From Glaciozyma antarctica PI12 (Eukaryota; Basidiomycota; Microbotryomycetes; Kriegeriales; Camptobasidiaceae): 64,000 bases of DNA. A program made the position numbers and the translations under genes. The stretch is from NCBI GenBank assembly GCA_002917775.1, contig KZ627146.1, positions 171,794 to 235,793 of the forward strand, given 5' to 3'. Of this stretch, positions 32,479 through 43,364 are shown piece after piece. Every line of letters starts with the position of its first letter. Within the stretch, counting starts at the first letter, position 1. The notes under the pieces were generated by a model that was given only the letters and a program-made list of their open reading frames with translations, ran no database searches and was not told where the DNA came from.

Positions 32479-33521
32479 TTGGGGAGGTGTTGGGGCTTGA
32501 CGAGTGATAATCTAGTGCTGTTGTTCTTTCGTCTCTGTCGATTCAGTCCAAGTTCATCGTGCGGAAGGGCGACCTTCCTCCCCTCGCGCAAGTCCCCCGG
32601 GGGCCGGCTGAGCCAATTTTGTCCGGGCGCACCACCGGCCTCCGCCCTCTTCCTCATCCCTCGCCCGCCACTCCTCTCCTCCCGCCACTCCATTCCTCCC
32701 AGCACTCCCTTCAGCCCAGCACCAGCCCCTCCAGCTCCACTCCGCCTTCACCGCGCCACCGCCGCGCAGTAACCGCCCTCCCACCACCCGTCAACCCGCC
32801 GTCTACCCACCCCTCTCCGCGCGGCAAGTCGCCACCCGCCTCACTTCACCTCGTAGTACAAGAACGACCGCGCGACTTGTAGCGGGGAGAACGGACGAAG
32901 AGGAAGGAGATCCACGAGCTCAGAAGCAACAACAGGTGAGCGCGGCGAGTGGTTGTAGTGGCGCTGAGGTTGGCGGATGGCGTGGACCACACAGAAGTGC
33001 TAGGTGTAAAGCGGCCTCTCTCTGGCGGGGAGGGCGCCGGGGGAGGGAGTCGCTCCTCTTCTCCCCGGGTGCTGGCGCTCGGGACGCGGATTTGAGTCGG
33101 GAGCTCCTGGGGAGGGAGGAGAGCGCGTGCGGACTTGTGGATTCTCTCAGTGAGGATGTGGGAAGCTTCGGAGGAGCTGGATCGCAGGATGAGGACGGGG
33201 ACGGAGGGGATGTGAGAAGGCCTACGCGTGTACTCACGCTGGAGGAGCTTGCTCCGCTTGAAGCTGCGTTGCCGCTTCCCTCTCGCGCGCAGTATGGGTT
33301 GCCGGAATGACTGTGGGTATTCGTAGGGCGCCTGGAGCTGTGGGAGGCAGCTGGGACTGAGAACGGAGCTCCCTCCTGAGGCGCCGGAATCCGTGGGGCC
33401 TTTGTACTCCTTTCGATCCTCGAATCCTCCAGCTTCTCCTCGCACGACTCTTGCTGACCGTTCTTCCCCCCCCCCCCCCCCCCCCCCCCGCCCAGTATCG
33501 CCTTAGGAAACCGAATCAAGC
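32479..33521. other. 1-kb region upstream of zinc-cluster gene 2, with a C24 run
   Basis: This lies between the MSH5 stop and the next ATG. The first 400 bases are C-rich, and later sequence is mixed. A run of 24 C residues (33466-33489) sits about 30 bases upstream of the start codon of zinc-cluster gene 2, inside its expected leader. No open frame resembles a known protein. Confidence 0.5.
33466..33489 (+). repeat. poly-C run of 24 bases
   Basis: Twenty-four consecutive C residues end 32 bases before the ATG at 33522, so they probably fall in the 5' UTR of zinc-cluster gene 2. The run is the complement of the G22 run at 3808-3829. Confidence 0.9.
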
Positions 33522-34297
33522 ATGCCCGCGGAACCCTCTCCCTCGACTCTACCACCGCGGAACCGAACGGCTCCCTACTCCAAGGTGGACGACGATTACA
33601 CAAGGATGGACGACTACTCCTCGGGGGAGGATGAGAAGCCTTCGTCGAGCAAGAAGAAGAACTCGAGTACCCCGAGGAGGCATTTGAGCTGCGAGGGATG
33701 TCGAATCAAGAGTGAGTCCACTTTCGTGCTCTTTCAGGCTTGTTCGACGCCTGTGGGGTCGAGGTCGCTCCGAAGCCATTACTGACGCTCCTTTCCTCTT
33801 GCAGAAATGAAGTGCAGCAGGACCTACCCCTGCGCGAGCTGCAGGATTCGCAACGAGAAGGTTCGCTCTCCTCCTCCCATTCCCCCGCGATCCCACTGAT
33901 TCCCGACCAACAGTGCGTCTGGGAAGGAGCGATCCCGAACGGTATCGCCGACGAAGACGAGCTCGAAGCCTCGCAAACCGAAATCACTCGTCTCCGCAAG
34001 CTCGTCGGCCTTCTCAACGCTCGTATCGAGGAGAAGGAAGGAACGCTCCGCACGACCACCTACACGCCCTACTACCCTCCTCGTACCTACCCTCAGCAGC
34101 CTTACGCGCCGTACGCTCAGGTCGCAGAGGGAGAGGAGAGGTACCCTAATCCGATTGCGTACCCGGGGGGACCGACGATGAGGCCTGGAGCGAGGGGACC
34201 AGAGTACTTGAGGTATGATGAGAGGGAGGTTGGGGGGGAGAGGCAGGAGGAGAGGCAGGAGAGGGGTGGGGAGAGGGAGGGGGAGAGGGAGGGCTGA
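33522..34297 (+). CDS. small Zn2Cys6 zinc-cluster regulator 2
   Basis: Exons 33522-33711, 33805-33860 and 33914-34297 give 209 residues. The zinc cluster CEGCRIKKMKC-SRTYPCASCRIRNEKC has all six cysteines, with introns after CRIK and after RNEK. CVWEGAIP and a short coiled coil (EITRLRKLVGLLNARIEEK) follow, then a Tyr/Pro-rich and Glu/Arg-rich tail. The N-terminus is acidic with a Lys/Ser run before the cluster. No MHR regulatory domain is present. It probably binds DNA as a dimer; target genes are unknown. An alcohol dehydrogenase fragment follows immediately downstream. Confidence 0.8.
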
Positions 34298-34460
34298 GGG
34301 AGTACTGTCTGTAGGCGGGCGCTTTTTTGTGTATTGAGATTTCCGTTTATGATTCTGCGCTGATGCTGGATCTGCTTGCCGTCAGCTGGTGCTGAGTCCG
34401 ACGCTTTCGTGGACCACTCCAGCAAATTCGAGATAAGAATTCGCAGCTAACACCTCGCAG

Positions 34461-34976
34461 GCCGACGCTCTCGCGATGGGAGCCAAGCACTTCGTCCTCT
34501 CTACCGAGAAGGATTTCTCCAAAGCCCACGCTTTCGAATTCGACCTCATCCTCTCCACCGTCGACGACTCAGCCGTACGTCCCTCGCTCCTCTCGCTACC
34601 CTCGCTAACCCTTCTCTCAGGGCCTCCCCGTCACCGAATTCCTCTCGATGCTCGCTCTTCATGGGATGTTTCACTCGTGCGGTCTTCCGGATAAGCCGTT
34701 GCCCGAGATCAAGGCTCAGGACCTAGCGGCGAACGGAGCGAGTATCAGCGTGAGCCATATCGGCTCGAAGAAGGTGGCGCTGGAGATGCTTAAGCTTGCG
34801 GCGGAGAAGGGGGTGAGTGCATTTCGCTTTTTGATGGGAGAGAGGCTGATTGAGGTCACTACGTCACGACGTGGAAGGAGGTGTTGCAGATGAAGGATGT
34901 TGGAAAGGGGATTCAGGGCGTCAAGGAGAACAAGGTTCGCTATCGCTACGTCCTCAAGCAGGATATCGCGGTTTGA
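34461..34976 (+). pseudogene. 3' fragment of a zinc-type alcohol dehydrogenase (cinnamyl-ADH family)
   Basis: Only the C-terminal part of the enzyme is present. An exon begins at 34461 after CACCTCGCAG and reads ADALAMGAKHFVLST, FDLILSTVDDSA, then LPVTEFLSMLALHGMF, AQDLAANGASISVSHIGS and, after another intron, MKDVGKGIQG and KVRYRYVLKQDIAV with a TGA at 34974-34976. The N-terminal catalytic half with the zinc ligands is missing; the upstream sequence is the 3' UTR of zinc-cluster gene 2. The last intron (34814 to about 34856) leaves the frame out of register by one base. It is most simply a truncated relic, though it could be transcribed with its neighbour. Confidence 0.7.
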
Positions 34977-35087
34977 GTAGCTTCAAGTCGGTGTGCAAAG
35001 ATCGTTTCGGAAGCGCGAGCGACGCGAGTCTCGAAAACGAATAAGAATGCGATTGAGCTACAATAAACAAGAACTACCTCCCCCTCC

Positions 35088-37969
35088 CTAGGTGATGAGC
35101 CTCGGCACATGGTTCTTCAACACCTTCTCCTCCCTCAACGCCGCAAACAAATCCGCATCCTCCACCAACGCCCTCACTCGCTGATAGTAGTCCAGCCTCT
35201 GCGAATCCGTCACGACCAATCGAAGCGCATGCAGCTCCGCCACGACGGTGAAGAGCTGCGTTTGGGAAGGGATGGGCTCGATAGCAGTTTGTCGAAGGAA
35301 GTCGAGGTGCCAACGAATGACCTGCGAATCGCGTTAGTCGAATCCACGAGGACGAGAGAAGAGAACACACGTCGCCAACATCGACCTCTGGGACTCCAGC
35401 GCGCTTGATCGACTGGGAGAGTGCGAAGATCTTGTTCTTGTGATGCAGTCCCGCGCGCTTGACGAACGCGTTCGAACCGTAGTTGGTCATCTCCTTGTAC
35501 GTATCCGAGACGTCCTGCATCGAGCACAACTTGGGCGCCTCGCGAGGGTGCTCCAGGTTCCTCTGATCGATCTTCTCCACCGTGCGGCTAAGAGCGAGTG
35601 TCAGTGTGGGAAGGAGAGAGGATGAAGAGGGGACGAACCGGGCGATGTCGAGAGCGCGACGAGCGTCGCCTGAGACTCCTGCGACGAGGCGGGCGATACG
35701 CTGAATCGCGTGCGGAGCGAAGACTTCGATCTTCTCGAGTCGAGCCTGGAGGATGGCATCGAGGTCTTGCCAGACGTACGATGGGAAAGGGATGCGGTTC
35801 GAGCCTGTGTCGCTGGTCAGTCCTGCGAAGAGAGGGGGGAGAAGAGGACGTACCGAGTCGACTGCGAATCTTGCCGGATAGCTCGCGTTCGGGGAGGTCC
35901 ATCGTGTTGGCGATGGCGATAACGATGAGGCGGGAATGAGCGACGTGAGGCCAGTTGAAGAAGTTGTAGATGACATCCTGCTTCTTCGTGATCATCTGGT
36001 CGAGCTCGTCGACGAGGACGACGCTGCGAGAACGGTTAGCAACGGTTCGCGGGAAGGAGAACGCAAGGAAGGAACGCACGTCGTCTTGCGGTTGAGGTCG
36101 GGAGTCTGGAAGTGCGCTTCGAGTTGAGTGAGAGCTTGACGAGGCGCACTCTTCTGGCCCGAGAGAGCCTGCCAGAGGAGGGAGAAGGCCGTGTTGGGCT
36201 CCGAGATCTTCATCCCGTTGATCTCGACGAACTGGAACTTGTCCATGTCCTGCCAGTCGCGAAAGGTCAGCCTAGCTCTTCGTTGGCCGCCGAGGGAACT
36301 CGCCTCGTCCTGCTGTAAATCTCGCACCACGCTGTGAACCGTCGCCGTCTTGCCCGTCCCAGGAACGCCATGAATGTCTGCAATCCTTGTCAGCTCCCCC
36401 TCCCGGAGCACGACTGAACGAGTACTCACAAAGGCACGTCCCCGTCTGACCGAGAATCGCGTCTCCCAATAACGTCCTGATCTTCTCGCGCTCCTCCTCC
36501 CTCCTCGGCAGCCGCTCCGGCGTCGCGCTAACGTGCAGCAGCGCCTTTGCCCGTTCGAACTTGCTGAGCATCTTGAACGACGGACTGGCCGTGAACGTCG
36601 GAGGAACCCCGCTGCGTCGCATCGTCAGTTTCATTCTCGAGGACGAACGCGAGAGAACGCACGGCGCGATGGTCGACTTCTGGTGGAACTTGGCTTGCTT
36701 GCGCGACTGAGTAGCTTTCCGAATGACGGCGTGCTGAGTGAGGCGAGGAACGACGCGCTTCTTCGGCGAGGACTTCTTCGACTTGCTGCTCGAGACGCGT
36801 GGAGCTGACCGTCTCGACTTTGAGGGCGTCACGCAGATGACCTCGTCTCCTGAGGTTTCGGCCTCGTCGTCCTCTTCGTCGTCGTCGTTCGAATCGACAT
36901 CCGAACCGGCCTGCGAATCAATTTTAGCTCCCGATAGATCCTTCGCAACGAAACAGCACTCGCAAACTCGTCCGCCGAGTCCCCATCGTCCGAACTCTCC
37001 CCGTCTTCCTTCTCTTCCTTCGTCATCTTCTTCTTCCTCGTCTTCTTCATCCTCTTCCTCGCCCCCTCAACCCCCTCGTCCTCCCTACTCCTCCTCCCCC
37101 TGTTCTCCTTCCCCCTCGAAACCACCACCTCCTCCTCCTCCTCCTCCTCCCGCACCTCCTCCACATCCCAATCCGGATCATCCTTCCTCGTCCCCTTCGC
37201 CAGCACCTCACTCCACCTGATCTCTCCAAAGAACTGTCCCCCCGCTCTCGGCTTCGCATCAAAGACCTTGCTGACGAGGAACGTCGGTACCGGCCCCGGA
37301 CCAAATTCGAGGAACTCTTCGGGGGTGTAGATGCCGGCGTGGGAGGTGATGTGGGAGAGGAGGATCGTGTCGGTACAGAGGGGGAGTCTTGAGAGCATGC
37401 GCGACCTTTCCGCTCGAAAGACCTCCAGGCGTCCATGCCTCGCGCGCTTCATGAAGGTACGTCGAGTCGCTCGTATAATACAGCTCGAACTGTCCCAATC
37501 AGCTCCCGCGTGCAGAGAGAGAGAGAGAGGAGGAACGCACAGGCAAGACCTCATCACCCTCATCCGGTCCTTCCCCACTCCACACCGCCCCCGGCCGCGC
37601 GAACCACCGTACCTTCGCCAACATCCTCCCTCCCACATCCTCACACAGGCCCACAATCACAGCGACCTTCTCCCCCTCCCCGAGTCCATCCTCATGCCTC
37701 CACCCCATCACATCCTCCCTCTTCCTCTTCCCCTTCCCGCGCTTAACCAAATACGCCGGCGTCTGTAACCACTTCTGCCTCGCCACCGCTGAGGGGCCGA
37801 CTATGATAGGGTCTCCGAGGCGGAAGGTGGTAGAGTTGCCGGTGGGGGAGAGACGCGTGAAGGAGGCGTAGGGCGTGTCGTTTGTGGTGCCGCTTTTGCG
37901 AGAGGAACGGACGGGGGTGGTGCTGGGAGAGGAGGGGGTGGGGGCCACGGTGGGCCAGGTGTCTGACAT
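35088..37969 (-). CDS. ORC1: origin recognition complex subunit 1 with BAH domain
   Basis: Exons are about 37969-37541, 37487-36964, 36910-36663, 36611-36430, 36377-36304, 36249-36080, 36023-35854, 35804-35639, 35587-35371 and 35321-35088, near 804 residues. The N-terminal BAH region reads FRLGDPIIVGPSAV, MLAKVRWFARP, FELYYTSDSTYLHE and LEVFRAERS. An acidic, basic linker follows. The AAA+ core has Walker A IHGVPGTGKTATVH, VEINGMKISEP, Walker B VVLVDELDQMITKKQDV and the sensor region VIAIANTMDLPER. The C-terminus is a winged helix. ORC1 is the ATP-binding subunit that marks replication origins. As given the frame breaks once in the BAH region (about 37420-37455), and two introns appear to use GC donors. 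Confidence 0.88.
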
Positions 37970-39370
37970 CCTTGTGGTGGGGAGAGGGAAGGAAGGAGGA
38001 CGCGACTGGGATCTAGGATCGGCGCGTCGAGCCTAAATTGAGTTTTCGAGTGGAGTGCTTCCCTTCGTTCGACCATCTCCTCGTTAGTGCAAAGCTCTGC
38101 TCGTACGTGCTTCAGAACTGCTCCTCTTCTTTCCTACGCGAGGCTGGAGAAGTTCTGCGCGGGCCTTCGATCCTGGAAGCTGACTCTCTCGTTCCTCTCA
38201 CCTGGCGACCCCGACGCGTTCTCTCTTTGAGCTTCGAGCTTCCAGACGCTCCTGTTCTGCGCAAGAGGACCGCATCCTAAATGCTTTCTGCTCAAACGCC
38301 CACGAAACACCTCAGCCGGATCTGTCCCTCTCCTTCTCTCCACTCGCCCAGGATTCGAATCAGCTGCTGAAGACTCCACGGGACTGTCTACTCCTCAGAC
38401 CCGCCCAATCAGCTCCTCTTCGTGTTCAAACTCGATTCGCCGACTCTCTCGGGCTGAAGACCTCGAGCGCGACCGTCACGCCACCGAATCGCATTCGGTC
38501 AATTGCGTTCCGTCGATTCTCCTCCTACCTGCGCGTGTGATCTCGGTGATGTACATAGCAACTCTGTAAGTTTCTCTTTTACTAGGGACGAGCTCGAGGA
38601 AGAAAACGCGTCGAGGCGTTGGAAGAAGCGTTTGACGCTCGCTGCCGAGATGGGGAGGCGAAAGCGAGATGGTGGGTCGAATCCTCTTCCTGGAACGACC
38701 ACATTCAAAGAGCATGAGAACTGTGGTATTTATGAGAACGCAGACAGGGAAACGCAGAGCAGGAACGCTGCCCACGACACGCTGAGAAGGCTCGGCTTTG
38801 ACTGAGGAAGAGCGAGTAGCGCAGCACCTCCTCGGCTTGGCCCCTTGCTGCGACTTGGAGTTTTTGACACTCTCAAAGGAACGCACGTTGATACGGAATC
38901 CCCTGGAGACGAGGGACATGCGCGGAGAGGAGAGGGAGCAGGAGGAGTGAGCACAAGGCGGTCTGGAGCCGTACGACGGGGAGCGTACCTGTCAACCGGC
39001 CCTTTTTCAATGATCTTGTCGTGCTACGGTTGAGCGCTACAGAGAGCGGCTTCGGTACGCTCCAGCACCATCCCACAGCCCGAACTCACTCCTACAACCG
39101 AGGAGAAAGATGAGCTCCTCGGGGTCCACGGAAGAACGCGAGTTCGCTCGTTTTTCTTGCGGTTTTGACCGGACTTTGAACTGTCGTACTGGTATTCCCC
39201 TTTTCCTGAATCATTCCTCTCTGCGGTGACAGCAGCGACCTTGAAGGAAGGCGAAGGGACAACAAAAAAAAAGATGTTCCAAGCTGAATCGAGAGGCTTC
39301 CGCGGACGGGACGTCGACGGAGTTGGGGCTCTTCCATCTTCCATCACCCTCCCTCAGCCACTCTCAACAG
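37970..39370. other. 1.4-kb divergent intergenic region between ORC1 and zinc-cluster gene 3
   Basis: Both flanking genes point away, so both promoters lie here. Open frames of up to 147 codons occur, but none shows a domain or an intron chain. A GGGTCGAATCC string near 38677 recalls a tRNA B box, but no tRNA fold surrounds it. Confidence 0.4.
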
Positions 39371-40730
39371 ATGGACGACTCGTCACTCCCACCTCTGCCA
39401 CCTCCGACCGTCGACATTAAGCCCGAACAACCCTCGCCCAAGCGGAGTCGCTCCGTCGCTTCGTCTGAGCGATCGGAAGGGAGAAGGTCGGGTTCCGGCT
39501 CGAACCTGCCCGCTGAGGAAGAGGAGCCTTTGCCTCAAGTCAGCTCGGCGTTCGATGAGCAGGAGGAGCCAAAGGTCAAGAAGCCAAAGAAGGAGCGCAA
39601 GTCGACCGCCAGGTCCAACTCGCGCGTACTCAACTGTGAGTTCCGCCATGTCCTCTCTCCTGCTGTTGTTCCCTCCTAGGCTTCGGGACCACCGGAAGAC
39701 AGTGAGCTGACTCTATGGACCTTGCGTGCAGGCAACAACTGTCGAGAGAAGAAGATGCGAGTGAGTCGGTTCTCCAGGGAGATCCGAGGGCACCACTGAC
39801 TCAGTCGCCGCGCAGTGTGATCGACTCAACCCTTGCTCCAACTGCTCTCTCCGAAGCATTCCTTGCGAATGGGTCAACGCTGCTCCTGCCAAAGAGTGCG
39901 TAGCCGTTCCCCTGCTCCCTCGCTTCCTCCCCAAGCTGACTCACGCTCCCGCCCTCTCTAGCGGCCCCACCCCTCTCCGCCAAAACGCCTTTGAGATCAC
40001 CCGCCTCCGCCGCGAAGTCTCCGTCCTCGTCTCACGTCTCGGACTCACGCAAGAGGAGATCGACGCGCTGCACGACGAAGCCTCCCGCATCGTCAAAGAG
40101 GAGAAGGAGGCTCTCCGCGGCGGCGTGACTCTCGACCCGTCCTCCGCCTCCCCTTCTCCAGCACCCTACCCTCGCGCCCGCCCTTCCTCCTCCGCCCTCG
40201 ACAACCAGCGCCTACCCCTTTCTCACCCCCGCGCCCAAGTCCCGAAGCCGAAGCCACCTCCTCTCGCGCAAAAGTTCCAACGACGTTCGACGATGACGGC
40301 GTGGGAGAAATGGCGCGCCGAAGAACCGATGGAGGACGAGGACGAGGCTCCGTCTCGCGGAGGGGAGGAGACGGTTTCGTACGCTGGACCACAGGGATAC
40401 AACCCCCGCCAATCGTCGAAGCCATACGACTACCCCGCGTCCAGCTCCTCCACCTCCGGCTGGGCACCCCCCTATGCTCCTCCTCAAGTCTCTTTCGCCC
40501 CTCCTCCTCCCACCACCGCCGCCACGACTCAATCCCCAGCTACGACTCAATCTCCCGCTATGAAAGCGCAGATCTACCTTCCGCCTATTAGGAACGCGCA
40601 GGGGTTTCAGCAGAGTGCGGCGAGGGAGATGGGACCGCCGGTCGCGTTGCCGAGTATTAGGAAGTGGTTTCCCGAGGATGGGGATGAGAGAGATGCGGAG
40701 GGGGAGAGGGAGGAGTTGGGTGCGGAGTAG
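39371..40730 (+). CDS. small Zn2Cys6 zinc-cluster regulator 3
   Basis: Exons 39371-39635, 39732-39760, 39816-39895 and 39962-40730 give 380 residues, the longest of the six. The cluster CNNCREKKMRC-DRLNPCSNCSLRSIPC is complete and split by introns before CNNC and after KKMR. It is followed by EWVNAAP, a short coiled coil (EITRLRREVSVLVSRLG), and a Pro/Ser/Gln-rich tail ending in an acidic stretch. About 85 mostly charged residues precede the cluster. No MHR domain is seen. It is probably a nuclear DNA-binding regulator; targets are unknown. Confidence 0.8.
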
Positions 40731-41196
40731 GGCTTGTGGTGAGCGGGAGGAGTAGGCGTGCGGTGGACGGGGGAGGAGCTGGATGGAGCGAGCGAGCGAT
40801 AGAGGTGGAAGGATCGAGCGAAGGAGGGGGAGCGAGGTAGGAGGGCGGGGAACGACGGAGCGGAGAGCACAGCTGGAACTGGGGCTTGGAGGAGCGAAAG
40901 GGGATACCATCAACAGGCGTGAATTGCTTTTATACCGGGGGGAGGACGACGACTTTGAGATTTATGCAACTTGCACCTCGTTACTCGCGTTCCTGCTCCT
41001 CTCTGCTCATCCATTCTTCACCACCTGTTCCTGCTCCCCACCTCTCTGCTCTCTTCTCTCTGCTCTCTCCGACGCAATCGACACCAACAAATCGAACGCG
41101 TTCTCTGCTCTCTCTCAGCACCCCGTCGTCGACTCCAACACTCCGGTCTCGAATCTAACAAACCAATCGTGTCCTCATTTACTACCTCTACGACCT
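40731..41196. terminator. convergent 3' region between zinc-cluster genes 3 and 4
   Basis: The 466 bases between two converging stop codons must include both 3' UTRs. The sequence is C/T-rich on the plus strand in its second half. No gene or repeat was recognised. Confidence 0.4.
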
Positions 41197-42049
41197 CTAC
41201 GCCCTCTCCCTCCACCCCTCCCGAAGCTCCCAACTCTCCACAACCCAGCTCTCCTCCTCCTTCACTGCTCGAGGAACGAAGACCGTCGCATGATCGCCCG
41301 GCGCAGGCGTGTAGAGAACCTGCTCGCGCGTGTCGTCCTGCTCGTGCGAGGGATCTTGCGCGCGCGGGTACTCCTGCTCGTTCGCGTCCGGATCGTGCGT
41401 GTAGGCTCGGTGGATAGGCATGTAAGTATCCTGCTCGTGCGCGAAGGGTCGATGGGTGGGCTCGTGGCGGGATGGAGGGTGGGGGTGGTATTCGTGAGGT
41501 CGAGGACGCTGAGGATCGATGTAGGGCGAAGAGTGGGGGAACGACGGGAACGACGTGGTCGGTGCGCCGTAGACGTACGCTCCCCCGTTCCTCGATCCTG
41601 AGGCGGCGAGTGCGTACGATCCTTCGAGAGAGGAGGTCGAGGGAGGGGACGAGTCGTCCGGCGTAGGAGGAGCGTAGGGCGTCTCGGGGTTATGAGCGAG
41701 CTTCTGCTCGAGCGTCGAGGTGTAGGAGAGGAGGAAGGAGACTTGTTTCCTCAACCGGATGACCTCCGCTTGCGAGCGTTCGAGGTCGTAGTAATCCGGT
41801 AGACGACTGCGAGGCCGTCAGCTCGTGTTGAGTGACAGAGAGGGGAGGGCGGACCTGGGGGAGGCGCCACTCCAAACGCATTCTTCGTGGCGGATGGTGC
41901 AGGCGACGCAGGGCTGGGTCCTGCTGCACTTCACTGGGGAGGAAGCGAGTCAGCTGGGGCCGCGAGCGTTGATTCGAAGACGAACTCTTTCGCTTCCGAC
42001 AGCCTTCGCACGATTGATGCCTTTGGACCTTCTGCTGGATTTGAGGCAT
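41197..42049 (-). CDS. small Zn2Cys6 zinc-cluster regulator 4
   Basis: Exons 42049-41986, 41933-41855 and 41806-41197 give 250 residues. The zinc cluster lies at the very N-terminus: MPQIQQKVQRHQS, then CEGCRKRKMKC-SRTQPCVACTIRHEEC, split by an intron inside the cluster, then VWSGASP. The coiled coil EVIRLRKQVSFLLSYTSTL follows, and then a long Pro/Tyr/His-rich tail. No MHR domain is present. The upstream region shows no adjacent gene for 1.3 kb. Confidence 0.8.
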
Positions 42050-43364
42050 GCTGGAGGATAGGGAAGGAGATGAAGGAGATCAAGATGCGTCGAGGTCGGG
42101 CTCGGGGGATTAGAAAGATCGAATCGTGGGGGCACGCGCGCGTCGCGGCCGTCGCGGTGGAAGCTGTCAGTCGACAAGAAGCGACAGACCGTCGCGGCCT
42201 GAGAGTCAAAGCGAGCGAGAAGGCGGTAAACGACGCTCGTGAAAGCAGCCTCCATCTCGTCCTTCCGCGAGAGTGCCATCGCCCCAAGATCGAATTAGAG
42301 GGTCGCTCGCACCCCTTGGACCTCTTCGCGCGCTGTTTCAAGGTGCCCCGAGCGTGATTGCGGAACTAGGACGCGTCGCGCATGGAAGGAGCGCGACGAT
42401 GCGCAGGAGCGAGACGCGTGCTGACAGCTGGTGACAGCGAAGGTGGGCAGGTGGGGAAGGGACGTGGGGAGCAGTTGCTGGTGAGAAGACAAGTCGAAAG
42501 CTCGGGCTGAGCGGGAGAGTTCGAGTGAGGAGAGGGGAGGACAGGAGGAGAGAAGTGGTGTACGTTCGCAAAGATCGACGCCCAAGGTCGTCGGAGTCCG
42601 GACACGCGTTCCTTCGACTTTCTGGCTTCATCTGCGAGTGGTGCGTACAGGGCGATAATGGCGCGGCGAGAGAGAGGCTTGTGAGCGAAGCAGCTGAAGC
42701 AGAAGTGTCGAATTCGTGAGTGTCGGGAGGCGGTGAAGGGAGGGGAGACACGGTTGGGAGCTCGTCCGGCGGAAGCTGAAATGGCTGCCACGCAGAAGAG
42801 CGTCTTCATCACGTTGCTGGCGTGGCGATCTCAGTGTGTCGAGAGAGCCTCGAGCGAGGAACGAGACAGCAGCCTCCAGAATCCGCTTCGCATCCGCTGG
42901 AACGGCGTCGGCTCATCTCGTGTCGCAGGTTCTTGATAACCTGCCAATTTGAAGGAGATCTCATCCCGTCGGGTGTGCTCGAAGAGCACGCAGTCGTGCG
43001 CGAACGTGCTTGCGAGCGAGAAGGTGAGGTCGCGCGTGAGGCGCTGAGGAGCCGTCCGTCGCCGAGTCGGGTGCTGCTGGAGAAGACAGTCAGCTCGGCG
43101 GAGGTATTGAAGTATAGTCGTCCGTCTAGGGTGGATCGCGGGCCTGGACGATCCGCAGAGAGCAGCAAGGAGGACCTCGAAGAAAATCCTCGCGGTTGAC
43201 GCTCAAAGCGCGACGGCGCGAGTCGCTGAGTGAGTCCAGCAGGTCCGGCAAGAGTCCAGAGCAGTATGTGCTGTGTTGAGCAGGTTTAGAGTGTCGAGGA
43301 GGTGGTTGAAGAAAGAGAGGCGAACGTCCTCTCCTTGCTCTTCTGCCCCTGCCTTGCCGCCACG
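42050..43364. other. 1.3-kb divergent intergenic region
   Basis: It lies between the start of zinc-cluster gene 4 (minus) and the zinc-ribbon gene (plus). Open frames on both strands lack motifs. A perfect hairpin GTGCTC-GAA-GAGCAC is present near 42974-42990. Nothing else was identified. Confidence 0.4.

Noticed and set aside
35598-35939. Plus-strand frames opposite ORC1 and similar long antisense frames opposite KGD1 (61791-62285, 62337-63125)
   Set aside because: These are shadows of strongly biased codon use on the coding strand.
38660-38720. Possible tRNA from a GGGTCGAATCC string resembling a B box
   Set aside because: No complementary T-arm, anticodon arm or acceptor stem can be drawn around it, and the A box is missing.
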